A stretch of 64,000 nt of DNA. Origin: an uncultured Dorea sp. (GTDB taxonomy: Bacteria > Bacillota > Clostridia > Lachnospirales > Lachnospiraceae). The stretch covers positions 7,036 to 71,035 of the forward strand of contig CAPEBR010000020.1 in assembly GCA_948602995.1 (NCBI GenBank), written 5' to 3'. This document shows, in pieces, positions 49,832-58,267 of this stretch (the first letter of the stretch is position 1; every line of letters begins with the position of its first letter). The notes beneath the pieces were generated by a model. It searched no databases. It worked only from the letters and a program-made list of their open reading frames with translations, and was not told where the DNA came from. Both the position numbers and the translations under genes were made by a program.

Positions 49832-52162
49832 ATGGAAAATGAGATGATGAGTCTGCCTATGGTGGCGCTCCGGGGGATGACGGTACTGCCAGAGCAGGTG
49901 ATACATTTTGATGTGAGCCGGAATAAGTCGCTTCAGGCGATTGAACAGGCAATGCGGGAGGAGCAGAAGATCTTTATAGCTGCCCAGAAGAATGCAGAGA
50001 CAGACGATCCGGGGATCCATGATGTATACCGGACAGGATGTGTGGCGTCCATCCGTCAGGTGGTAAAGCTTCCGAAGAATTTAAGGAGAGTTCTGATTCT
50101 GGGGGAGCAGAGGGCAGAGCTTGAGTATCTGGAGCAGGATACCCCGTTTCTCCGCGCAGATATCCAGATTCTTCCGGATTCAGATGATCCGGACAGTATG
50201 GGAATTCTGGAGGGCTCCCTGGGAAGTACGGCAATGGTGAGCGGGCTGAAGGAGATTTTCAAGGAATACCGTACGAAAAACAAGAAAATTTCCCGGGAGT
50301 TTTCTGCTCAGGTAGAGGACACCCAGTCTTTAAAGAAACTTGTGGATATTATTGCAGCAGCTCTTCCCATGTCTTATACAGAGGCACAGAAGCTTTTGGA
50401 GCAGACCGAGCTCCTGAAGCGTTTTGAGACGGTTTCTTCCAGGATGATGGAGGAGATACAGATTATCGGAATCAAAGAGGATATTCAGAAGAAGCTTAAG
50501 GAGCGTGTGGATAAGAACCAGAGGGAATATATTCTCCGGGAGGAGATGAAGCTCATCCGCGAGGAGTTAAAGGAAGACAATGTGCAGTCAGATGCAGAAG
50601 AGTTTCAGAAGGCAGTGGAGAAGCTTCCCGCACCTCAGGAGGTAAAGGAAAAGCTTAATAAGGAGATCCGCAGATTCAAAAGCGCGGCAGGCAGTGCGGC
50701 TGAAGCGGGGGTAATCCGGACTTATATTGAGACTATGCTTGAGCTTCCCTGGGATAAGTCATGCAAAGAGAGACAGGATCTAAGGCATGCCAGGAAGGTG
50801 CTTGAGAGGGATCACTATGGACTTGAGAAGGTAAAGGAGCGGATACTGGAATATCTTGCCGTCCGTATATTGACACAGAAAGGTGAGACACCGATCCTGT
50901 GCCTTTTTGGTCCTCCAGGAACCGGTAAGACCTCAATTGCAAAGTCACTTGCAAGTGCGCTGAACCGGCCGTATGTGCGCATTTCCCTGGGGGGAGTGCG
51001 CGATGAAGCGGAGATCCGGGGGCACAGGAAAACATATGTGGGCGCCATGCCGGGCAGAATCGCATCGGGTATGCGCCAGGCAGGGGTGAATAACCCGCTG
51101 ATGCTGCTGGATGAGATTGATAAGGTCAGCAATGATTATAAGGGAGATACCTTTTCCGCCCTTTTGGAGGTGCTGGACAGCGAGCAGAATTCGAAGTTCA
51201 GGGATCATTACCTGGAGGTACCTCTTGATCTGTCCAATGTCCTTTTTATTACCACTGCAAACACGCTGCAGACCATACCGAGACCACTTCTTGACCGTAT
51301 GGAAGTCATAGAGATAAGCAGCTATACGGAAAACGAAAAGCTCCACATTGCCCAGGAGCATCTGATTCCCAAGCAGCTTAAGCGTCACGGGCTCAGTGAG
51401 TCCCAGGTGTCCATCAGCAAGAAGGCAATCTGGAAGATGGCAGGTAATTACACGAAGGAGGCGGGCGTCAGACAGCTGGAGCGTAAGATTGGTGATATCT
51501 GCAGGAAATCCGCAAGAGAGGTTCTTGAAAAGAAAAAAAAGTGCATCCGCGTGACAGAGAGTAATCTTGAGAATTATCTTGGAAAGGAGCTCTACCAGTA
51601 TCAGGAAGTGAATGACAAGGATGAGGTTGGAATCGTGCGGGGTCTTGCATGGACTAGTGTGGGGGGTGACACTCTCCAGATTGAGGTAAATGTCATGCCG
51701 GGAGAAGGTGAGATACAGCTTACCGGGCAGCTCGGAGATGTCATGAAGGAATCTGCGAGAGCAGGAATCAGCTATATTCGCTCCGCAGGGAAAAAATATA
51801 AGATAAATGATAACTTTTTTAAGGAGCATGATATTCATATCCATATTCCCGAGGGAGCGGTTCCAAAAGACGGTCCGTCTGCGGGAATTACCATGGCTAC
51901 TGCCATACTTTCTGCGGTGACAGGTAAGAAGGTGCGTGCAAATGCAGCCATGACCGGGGAGATTACACTCCGGGGGAGAGTGCTGCCTATCGGGGGACTG
52001 AAGGAAAAGCTGCTGGCAGCGAAAAATGCAGGAATTAAGATGGTTATTGTTCCCAAAGAAAATAAGGCGGATGTCAAAGAATTATCCGGGGAAATCACGA
52101 AAGGAATGGAGATCCTCTATGTCTCTCATATGGATGAGGTACTTAAGGCCGTGATTGTATAA
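49832..52162 (+). CDS. lon: ATP-dependent protease Lon
   Basis: Cytosolic AAA+ serine protease for damaged and regulatory proteins. 776 residues: N-terminal LON substrate domain (SLPMVALRGMTVLPEQVIHF), a coiled-coil region at 190-270, Walker A GPPGTGKT at 360-367, Walker B MLLDEIDKV, and the protease domain with catalytic Ser683 (DGPSAG) and Lys726 (GGLKEKLLAA). AAAGGAGAG precedes ATG 49832. The gap 49562-49831 holds the miniature element, the clpX terminator and the leader. Confidence 0.98.
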   Translation: MENEMMSLPMVALRGMTVLPEQVIHFDVSRNKSLQAIEQAMREEQKIFIAAQKNAETDDPGIHDVYRTGCVASIRQVVKLPKNLRRVLILGEQRAELEYLEQDTPFLRADIQILPDSDDPDSMGILEGSLGSTAMVSGLKEIFKEYRTKNKKISREFSAQVEDTQSLKKLVDIIAAALPMSYTEAQKLLEQTELLKRFETVSSRMMEEIQIIGIKEDIQKKLKERVDKNQREYILREEMKLIREELKEDNVQSDAEEFQKAVEKLPAPQEVKEKLNKEIRRFKSAAGSAAEAGVIRTYIETMLELPWDKSCKERQDLRHARKVLERDHYGLEKVKERILEYLAVRILTQKGETPILCLFGPPGTGKTSIAKSLASALNRPYVRISLGGVRDEAEIRGHRKTYVGAMPGRIASGMRQAGVNNPLMLLDEIDKVSNDYKGDTFSALLEVLDSEQNSKFRDHYLEVPLDLSNVLFITTANTLQTIPRPLLDRMEVIEISSYTENEKLHIAQEHLIPKQLKRHGLSESQVSISKKAIWKMAGNYTKEAGVRQLERKIGDICRKSAREVLEKKKKCIRVTESNLENYLGKELYQYQEVNDKDEVGIVRGLAWTSVGGDTLQIEVNVMPGEGEIQLTGQLGDVMKESARAGISYIRSAGKKYKINDNFFKEHDIHIHIPEGAVPKDGPSAGITMATAILSAVTGKKVRANAAMTGEITLRGRVLPIGGLKEKLLAAKNAGIKMVIVPKENKADVKELSGEITKGMEILYVSHMDEVLKAVIV

Positions 52163-52174
52163 AGGAGTAGATCA

Positions 52175-52774
52175 ATGATAATTAAGAATATTAACCTGGA
52201 GACTGTCTGTGGGATTACAAGCAGGATGCCTGAGAACCAGTTGCCGGAGATAGCCTTTGCGGGAAAATCGAATGTAGGAAAGTCCTCTCTGATCAATGCG
52301 CTGATGAACCGGAAGTCCTACGCCAGAATATCTGCAACTCCTGGAAAGACACAGACTATTAATTTTTATAACATCAATGAACAGCTATATCTGGTGGATC
52401 TTCCGGGATATGGGTACGCGAAAGTATCGGAGAAGGAAAAAAAAGAGTGGGGAAAACTGGTGGAGCGGTATCTCCATGGCTCGGGGCAGCTTTTGGCTGT
52501 ATTTCTTCTGATTGATATCCGTCATGACCCGTCGGCAAATGACAGGATGATGTATGAGTGGATCACGGCGCAGGGTTACCGCCCAATCATAATTGCCACA
52601 AAGCTGGATAAGATTAAGAGGAGTCAGAAGGAAAAGCAGCTTAAGGCGATCCGGCAGGGGCTTGGCCTTACGAAGGAAACGGCTGTGATTCCTTTTTCAG
52701 CAGTGACGAAGCAGGGAAGAGATGAGATCTGGGAGCTGGTGGAGAAGGAATACCTGGATGAAGGAGATGCATAA
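52175..52774 (+). CDS. engB: Ribosome biogenesis GTPase EngB/YsxC
   Basis: Small Era-like GTPase needed for 50S maturation, commonly downstream of lon in Firmicutes. 199 residues: G1 GKSNVGKSSLINAL near 30, G2 TPGKTQT, G3 DLPGYGYAK near 73, G4 TKLDK near 140, G5 FSAVT near 170. It starts 13 bases after lon with AAAGGAG. The reading and spacing indicate one transcript with lon. Confidence 0.97.
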   Translation: MIIKNINLETVCGITSRMPENQLPEIAFAGKSNVGKSSLINALMNRKSYARISATPGKTQTINFYNINEQLYLVDLPGYGYAKVSEKEKKEWGKLVERYLHGSGQLLAVFLLIDIRHDPSANDRMMYEWITAQGYRPIIIATKLDKIKRSQKEKQLKAIRQGLGLTKETAVIPFSAVTKQGRDEIWELVEKEYLDEGDA

Positions 52775-52782
52775 GACAGACT

Positions 52783-53934
52783 ATGAAAACGAATTTTAAA
52801 GAACAGCTTCATGACGAGCGTCCATACTGGAAGGTAGCGGTAAGCCTTGCATTTAGTCTTGCGGCTACGATCCTTTTTGTCTATGCAGGCTGCAGGCTTT
52901 TGATTTTCTTCATGCCCTTTGTGATCGGATGGTTTATTGCGTATATTACATCTCCTGTAGTGAACTGGATGGAGAGAAGAGTAAAGCTTGTGAAAAAACT
53001 GGGGTCAGCTCTTATTATTATCGGGGTGCTGGCGGCAGTAGTTCTTCTGATCTATTTTATCGGGAGCAGGCTTTGGCGGGAGGTTGCAGGGCTGATTCAG
53101 AATATGCCGGAGATGTACCGGGAGCTGGAACGGAACTTTGATGCAATCGGAGAAAGTACGAAGGGAATATTCGAGAGACTACCCAAAGGTGTACAGAATG
53201 GCTGGCATGCACTTTCTGGAAACCTGAATGATACAGTAAGCGGTCTTGTGGGACGTATCAGTGAACCGACAGTTACGGCTGCCGGTAACTTTGCCATGAG
53301 AATTCCTTCTATCCTGATTGCGGTGATTGTGACCTTTATCTCAGCTTATTTCTTTATTGCAGAACGGGATGAGGTGATTGTATGGGTTAAGAAGATCACG
53401 CCTGATCCCATTGCAAGACGTATGGGGATGGTTATGGATAATCTGAAGTATGCGGTGGGCGGATATTTTAAGGCACAGCTTAAGATTATGGGAGTCGTGT
53501 TTGCGATTCTGTTTATCGGTTTTCTAGTGCTGGATGTGCATTTTGGTTTTTTGTTCGCTTTTCTTATCGCTTTTTTAGATTTTCTTCCTTTTTTTGGAAC
53601 AGGAACGGCTCTGATTCCATGGGCGTTTTATAAGTTTATGACAGGCGAATATAAGATGGTTGCAGGTCTTGTGATTCTGTACGGCGTCACTCAGCTTGTG
53701 CGTCAGCTGATACAGCCTAAGCTTGTGGGGGACAGTATGGGTCTTAAGCCTCTTCCTACTCTGTTCTTCCTCTATATCGGCTACCGTGTGGGCGGGGTAT
53801 TCGGAATGATTTTCGCGGTGCCGGTGGGACTGATTGTTATCAATCTGTATAAGGCAGGAGCATTCGACTATCTGCTGACGGATATGAAGATTCTCCTGGA
53901 AGGAGTTCTAAGTCTCAGGAATCCAGATGAATGA
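52783..53934 (+). CDS. AI-2E family transporter-like membrane protein
   Basis: 383-residue multipass membrane protein of the AI-2E (YdiK/PerM) family. Hydrophobic helices occur near 22-40, 42-60, 75-95, 170-190, 235-290 and 310-345. The family signature LAFLDFLPFFGTG-like text (IAFLDFLPFFGTGTALIPWA) is near 262 and QPKLVGDSMGL near 310. Family members export autoinducer-2 or act as Na+/H+ antiporters; the substrate is not known here. It starts 9 bases after engB. Confidence 0.88.
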   Translation: MKTNFKEQLHDERPYWKVAVSLAFSLAATILFVYAGCRLLIFFMPFVIGWFIAYITSPVVNWMERRVKLVKKLGSALIIIGVLAAVVLLIYFIGSRLWREVAGLIQNMPEMYRELERNFDAIGESTKGIFERLPKGVQNGWHALSGNLNDTVSGLVGRISEPTVTAAGNFAMRIPSILIAVIVTFISAYFFIAERDEVIVWVKKITPDPIARRMGMVMDNLKYAVGGYFKAQLKIMGVVFAILFIGFLVLDVHFGFLFAFLIAFLDFLPFFGTGTALIPWAFYKFMTGEYKMVAGLVILYGVTQLVRQLIQPKLVGDSMGLKPLPTLFFLYIGYRVGGVFGMIFAVPVGLIVINLYKAGAFDYLLTDMKILLEGVLSLRNPDE

Positions 53935-54132
53935 AATTTTTCTGCTGGCTTTTACAGAAAGTTGTGAATATGACAGGACAGAGCACGACTGGATGGCAGA
54001 GCATGGGATGGGAAGTTCAATTATGGAGGACACAGAAATATGCGGACTCCTGTAAAGCGCTTTCTGACAGGGCACAGAAAGCCAAAGTGGCGAAACTGGG
54101 ACGGACTTTATATAGAAGAAGAGGAACTATAG
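53927..54132 (+). pseudogene. Possible frame-broken small gene
   Basis: ATG 53927, overlapping the transporter's end, opens NEIFLLAFTESCEYDRTEHD, continuing DWMAEHGMGSSIMEDTEI. After a single-base slip near 54040 the text continues RTPVKRFLTGHRKPKWRNWD and ends GLYIEEEEL at 54132. Both halves look like real protein with matching style, so a broken ~70-residue gene is suspected. The family is not recognised. A competing frame (53931-54161) looks random. Confidence 0.35.
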
Positions 54133-54209
54133 TTCATAAAAGCGCCGCTTTGGGTGTATAGACAAAAAATATAGTTGACATCCTTTTCGATTAATGAGAA
54201 AATTTAAAC

Positions 54210-54394
54210 ATGAAAAAACCAATGATTACCATAATAATAGCAGCAGTCAGTATAATAGTTTTTTTCGCCCTGTCTGCATTTTGATTTTCAGCACCTTATG
54301 AATAATATGGTGATGCTGATTTGCGAATGGCGGAGTGGTAAATTTTGCACACATTGGCGGACTGCTGACGGGGATGATCTGTCTGTTTTACTAA
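54210..54394 (+). pseudogene. Rhomboid protease remnant
   Basis: ATG 54210 encodes KKPMITIIIAAVSIIVFFAL, like the first rhomboid membrane helix, and stops at once. FQHLMNNMVML follows in another frame near 54288, the conserved His/Asn helix. GVVNFAHIGGLLTGMICLFY then follows near 54332, containing the catalytic His. The Ser-containing GxSG helix is absent. A large internal deletion and frameshifts have destroyed the gene. TTGACA at 54175 may be its old promoter and might still serve hit. Confidence 0.6.
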
Positions 54395-54434
54395 TGATAA
54401 TTGATTATTTTATCAGGAAAGAAGGAATGTGATT

Positions 54435-54839
54435 ATGAAGGATGAAAATTGTATTTTTTGTAAACTTGCCAATGGCGAGATTCCAACATCAACGCTTTAT
54501 GAGGATGAGGACTTTCGTGTGATTCTGGATGCGAACCCCGCGTCAAAGGGACATGCCCTGATTATTCCGAAGGAGCACTACGCGAATCTTTATGAGCTGG
54601 ATGACGAACTGGCGTCAAAGGTGCTTGTTCTTGCGAAAAAGATGATTACAAAGCTTACAGATGTTCTTGGATGTGATGGCTATAATCTTGTCCAGAATAA
54701 CGGAGAGACGGCAGGGCAGACGGTATTCCATTTTCACCTGCATCTGATACCAAGGTATAAGGGTGATACGGTAGGTATCGGCTGGAGACTTGGAAAGCTG
54801 ACGGAGGGAGATAAAGAAGAGATCTTATCGAAGATATAG
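54435..54839 (+). CDS. HIT family protein
   Basis: 134-residue histidine-triad nucleotide hydrolase: CIFCKLANGEIPTSTLYEDE at the start (a CxxC zinc pair with FCK), ANPASKGHALIIPKEHY, NNGETAGQTVFHFHLHLIPR with the HxHxH triad near 104. Acts on purine nucleoside phosphoramidates or dinucleotides. ATG 54435 is preceded by AAGAAGGA; GTG 54429 is an alternative. It lies in a region of broken genes but is itself intact. Confidence 0.95.
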   Translation: MKDENCIFCKLANGEIPTSTLYEDEDFRVILDANPASKGHALIIPKEHYANLYELDDELASKVLVLAKKMITKLTDVLGCDGYNLVQNNGETAGQTVFHFHLHLIPRYKGDTVGIGWRLGKLTEGDKEEILSKI

Positions 54840-54858
54840 GAAAGAGAAGGGCAGATAA

Positions 54859-55416
54859 GTGGGGATAAAGGCTATGGATGAGGACGCCTTTGACGCAATT
54901 TATAAGAGTAGTGCAGACAGCATATACTATACGGCGCTGCGCTATTGCGGCAATCACCATGTAGCACAGGAAATTACACAAACTGTTTTCATGAAGCTGC
55001 TTGAAGATCTTGGAAGTGTAGAGGAGAAAGCAGTAGTTTCGTGGCTTTTGGTTAGCGCGAAGCATATGGCAATCAATTATAAAAGAGGAGTGGAGCGGGA
55101 GGTTCTGTACCGTGATCTCCTGTATGAAGAAAGTGAAGAATTTGTATCAGACTATGACCTGGAGGAAGATTTTATAAGACGGTTATACGAGGAAGAGTGT
55201 AGAGAACTGACGGAAAATATATTTGCAGATCTGTATCATCTGAATCCGAGATGGTACTATGCGCTTACGATTACATATTATCTTGGAAAACCTCAGAAGG
55301 AAGTGGCTGAGATCATGGGTATGAAAATAGGAACGTTACATAGTGTGTTGCACAGGGCGAAGAAATGGATAAGAAAAAATTATGAAGAGCAGTTCAACCA
55401 CTTACATGAAGAATAA
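54859..55416 (+). CDS. ECF-type sigma factor
   Basis: 185 residues. Region 2 (DEDAFDAIYKSSADSIYYTA, then VAQEITQTVFMKLLEDL near 40-57) and region 4 helix-turn-helix (GKPQKEVAEIMGMKIGTLHS near 150) give the two-domain layout of extracytoplasmic-function sigma factors. Likely start GTG 54859 with AGAAGGG upstream, or ATG 54874. The downstream DUF4367-like membrane protein at 55811 is the probable anti-sigma factor. A terminator directly follows the stop, so the pair is not simply one transcript. Confidence 0.85.
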   Translation: MGIKAMDEDAFDAIYKSSADSIYYTALRYCGNHHVAQEITQTVFMKLLEDLGSVEEKAVVSWLLVSAKHMAINYKRGVEREVLYRDLLYEESEEFVSDYDLEEDFIRRLYEEECRELTENIFADLYHLNPRWYYALTITYYLGKPQKEVAEIMGMKIGTLHSVLHRAKKWIRKNYEEQFNHLHEE

Positions 55417-55446
55417 AAACAGGTGTCACGTTTCGGCACCTGTTTT
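55416..55446 (+). terminator. Terminator after the ECF sigma gene
   Basis: AAAACAGGTG (55416-55425) pairs with CACCTGTTTT (55437-55446), loop of 11. The remaining gap to 55810 is G-rich and without coding signs. It contains two related texts, ATACTTTTGACGCCTT (55738) and ATACCTTTTGACGCTT (55770), the latter also found at 14558. Confidence 0.85.
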
Positions 55447-55810
55447 CGGTATTTGTGTTTTGAAACGAGACCTTGGGGCGCAGATATGGGTGTGCATGGG
55501 GGCACAGCGCAGGGTGTGGATGTGGGACGCAGTCAGTGACAATCATATATTCCATTCAAACGGGGCAATATTCCAGTGAACTGGCAGGTGTTACTAATGT
55601 TGTGTTGTGGGAGAGTGTGGTGACTGTTTAGGTGTGGTCTGGGGAATTATTTCCGGTCTTTTGAGATGAAGAGAGTTGGTTTGGGGGTGCGGGTGTACCG
55701 CAGAGTGCGAGGCAATCTGTATGTATCATGGTGTCAGATACTTTTGACGCCTTAACCATAAGCGCCAAGATACCTTTTGACGCTTTCAACATTATATAGG
55801 GGAGACGCGC

Positions 55811-56764
55811 ATGGAAGGGAATAAAAGGGATGTATTTGAAGTGTTTATAAGGGATGAGCTGGAAAGGGAGGCAGAGGAAATACGCCGGGAAAATGAAGCA
55901 GAAGGGAAAAAGTTGCCGGAAGCATTAAAGGCTGAGATCCGAAGTAATCTTGATGAACGGATTGAAATGTTGGAGTGGGAAAGAAAATATCCGAACCTGT
56001 CTGCGGATGAGCTGTGTGCTTTGCGTGTCGCACAGAAAATTCTCGACCGGGTGAAGGAAGAGGGAGCAGAGGGAATCGGTGATGTGGAAAACGGGAACAT
56101 TGGAAGTGGAGACATCAGTGGGATGGTGGATTTTGGGTCTGCGAGGGAGACAAAGGGAAGGAGAGCAACAGGAGGAAGAAAAAGAGGATTCCGCTTTTAT
56201 ACAGGACTTGTGGCAGTAGTTGCATTGGTCGCGGCTATAAGTGTTACCAGTTTGGGTGGAGCGGAGAGAGTTGTGCGGTTTATGGAGAGTGTGGTTGGTG
56301 GACGAGCCGTGTATCAAGTGGATTCTAGTGATAAAAATATAGTAATAGTCGAGGATGATATAGAGAAAGCTTATCAGATGATTAAAGAGGAGTTCAAGGT
56401 AGAGCCAGTAAGAATCATTACGGGTTCAGTGAAAAGGATGAGTTTTATGAATATGGAGTTTGATAAAGTGTCTCAATTGGCAGAGATTTCATATTTATAC
56501 AATGAACAAAGTGTAGCCTACTTTATAAGTGCAGCGTATAAAGACTCTTCATGGGCACTTGATGTGGACGAGCATTTTAATGATAAATATCAAGTAACAA
56601 ATAAAGATTGTGTGATTGAAGTAAAAGAATACAAATTAGAAGATGATAATGTTAATAGATATTCGGCGAGCTTTAGATATAATGGACTGGAATATTTTTT
56701 GGTTGGAACGATGAAAAAGGAGGAGTTTGAATTTATTTTAAAAAATTTGTATTTTACAGCATAA
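55811..56764 (+). CDS. Probable anti-sigma factor with DUF4367-like C-terminus
   Basis: 317 residues, one membrane helix near 130-150 (FYTGLVAVVALVAAISVTSL) after a highly charged cytoplasmic N-terminus (about 1-110, rich in Glu and Arg). The extracytoplasmic part ends FRYNGLEYFLVGTMKKEEFE, resembling the DUF4367 motif of anti-sigma and sporulation-type membrane proteins. In topology and neighbourhood it fits an anti-sigma factor for the ECF sigma at 54859. It starts at ATG 55811 with AGGGGAGACG. The base composition falls sharply to A+T in its last third. Confidence 0.65.
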   Translation: MEGNKRDVFEVFIRDELEREAEEIRRENEAEGKKLPEALKAEIRSNLDERIEMLEWERKYPNLSADELCALRVAQKILDRVKEEGAEGIGDVENGNIGSGDISGMVDFGSARETKGRRATGGRKRGFRFYTGLVAVVALVAAISVTSLGGAERVVRFMESVVGGRAVYQVDSSDKNIVIVEDDIEKAYQMIKEEFKVEPVRIITGSVKRMSFMNMEFDKVSQLAEISYLYNEQSVAYFISAAYKDSSWALDVDEHFNDKYQVTNKDCVIEVKEYKLEDDNVNRYSASFRYNGLEYFLVGTMKKEEFEFILKNLYFTA

Positions 56765-56838
56765 ATTGCATAAGTTTTTCCTGAGTTATGTGTCCTTATG
56801 TATGAGGGGGTATGAAGAAGAGAGGAGGGAGGTGACAA

Positions 56839-57321
56839 ATGAAGAGAAGACTGTTGTCCTTCTGCTGTACATTGATGATATTAGTGGGAATAGTTACGAA
56901 TTCAGCCGTTGATAGTCAAGCGGCTTCGGATGAGTCTATGATTGACGGCTCTTATTTGACTCATGACGATGAGTCAGTTGGCTATGACACAAAAAAGACC
57001 CGAGGAGAAGATTTATTAGTTGGTTATTCAAAGTGTGTAGAAGTGGGGCCGGGAAAATTCTATGGCGGAGGAAGTACGATTGCCACACATACTGTAGATG
57101 AAGTTGGAGTAGGAGTCAGTGTAGAAAGGGCGCAGAAAGGCGATGACCACTGGGAAGGCTACGATGCATGGTTGAAATTCAATAAAAATGCAGATCGGGT
57201 ATCTTCAAGCAAGATGCTAGACGTGGAAGGTGGTTATTACTATCGAATTAGCTGTATTCATTCTGCAAATAGCGATCTGAGTACGAGCTTCACAAATGGT
57301 GTTTATATTGAAAAGCCGTAA
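56839..57321 (+). CDS. Small secreted protein
   Basis: 160 residues with a signal peptide (RRLLSFCCTLMILVGIVTNS, cleavage near SQA-ASD). A beta-rich mature domain follows: GYSKCVEVGPGKFYGGGSTI, THTVDEVGVGVSVERAQ, WEGYDAWLKFNKNADRV and GGYYYRISCIHSANSD. Two cysteines may form a disulfide. GAGGGAGGTGAC precedes the ATG. It resembles small exported proteins seen next to ECF/anti-sigma loci in Lachnospiraceae (possibly DUF6147, not certain). It may be the target of the sigma factor upstream. Confidence 0.72.
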   Translation: MKRRLLSFCCTLMILVGIVTNSAVDSQAASDESMIDGSYLTHDDESVGYDTKKTRGEDLLVGYSKCVEVGPGKFYGGGSTIATHTVDEVGVGVSVERAQKGDDHWEGYDAWLKFNKNADRVSSSKMLDVEGGYYYRISCIHSANSDLSTSFTNGVYIEKP

Positions 57322-57507
57322 TGAATGCCATGGTGCAGAAAAGGGGAAGTCAGTCATCGTTTCGAAGGAAGGAAAGTAATGGAAAACAACTAGAAAGAAG
57401 AAAACAATAAATCAGTTTTATGTAATATCATTAAACAACTGTCCCGAAGGGACAACCATTGTAATTTTATCAACTAAAAAGAGAATAAAAGTAACAGACC
57501 ATAAAGC

Positions 57508-57549
57508 AAAAGGGATACGAAGTTGGAGAAGGAGCTTTGTATCCCTTTT
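57508..57549. terminator. Terminator-like hairpin before the intron fragment
   Basis: AAAAGGGATAC (57508-57518) and GTATCCCTTTT (57539-57549) form an 11-bp stem with a 20-base loop. The preceding ~190 bases after the secreted gene hold only a TGTCCCgaaGGGACA hairpin near 57440. Confidence 0.6.
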
Positions 57550-57551
57550 GG

Positions 57552-57680
57552 TTTGCGCGCCATGGGCGCGCTCTAACGGGTGAAAGTCCCGAACACACCT
57601 GGGCAACGAGGAAGTGTATAGCTGAACAGCAAGGATGTCTGCTGTGAGGTGGAATCTGAAGGAAGCTGTAGGTTATGAAA
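57552..57680 (+). mobile_element. 5' fragment of a group II intron
   Basis: The text GCGCGCCATGGGCGCGC, TAACGGGTGAAAGTCCCGAA, a CAGCAAGGATGTCTGCTGTG hairpin region and GGTGGAATCTGAAGGAAGCT is that of domain I at the 5' end of bacterial group II introns. No reverse transcriptase and no domains V-VI follow; the sequence gives way to the leader of the recombinase pseudogene near 57680. It is therefore a truncated remnant. Confidence 0.65.
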
Positions 57681-58267
57681 AGCTATATATTATGAAAAGC
57701 TGGAGATAGAAATCTTTATGAATAAAGGATTCTTTGGTTGATTTACTTTCCATAATCCATCACGATTTAAGTGTATTTTTATCAAATCACTTAAGGAGGA
57801 ACACATGATGGAAAATTTAATTTTGCAGCAACTAATCAACCAGATTCAGGAAGGACTCATTCAGGCAGGTGCATCCAAATATTACCAAAACGTTTTTAAG
57901 ACCCTTACAAAACAACTTTTACTCTACGCCGAAAAACACAACAAGGATTCCTTCAGCATGGACTTTGGTTACAGTTTTTGGAAGATCATTATTCCATGTC
58001 ATCTAAAATCAAACAGAAAAAATGGTGTGCAGCCTATTCCCGTTGTATAAATGCTTTGGCAGAATACCAACGTTTAGGAAATGTCCCCCTCTATCTTGTT
58101 ATGGATAAAAGGGCATATACTTTCCCGGAAGGATTCAAAGACAGTGCAGAAGCATATATTTCCCATCGGCAAAAAATCGGAATCATTGAAAAATCGAATA
58201 AGATTTTCAGTTTATATCTGGAACGGTTTTTTGTCTTTCTAAAGAAGAGGGATATTTCTTTCTCTGG

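Noticed and set aside
53931..54161. 76-codon frame after the AI-2E family transporter
   Set aside because: Its translation looks random, while other frames give protein-like text of a broken gene.
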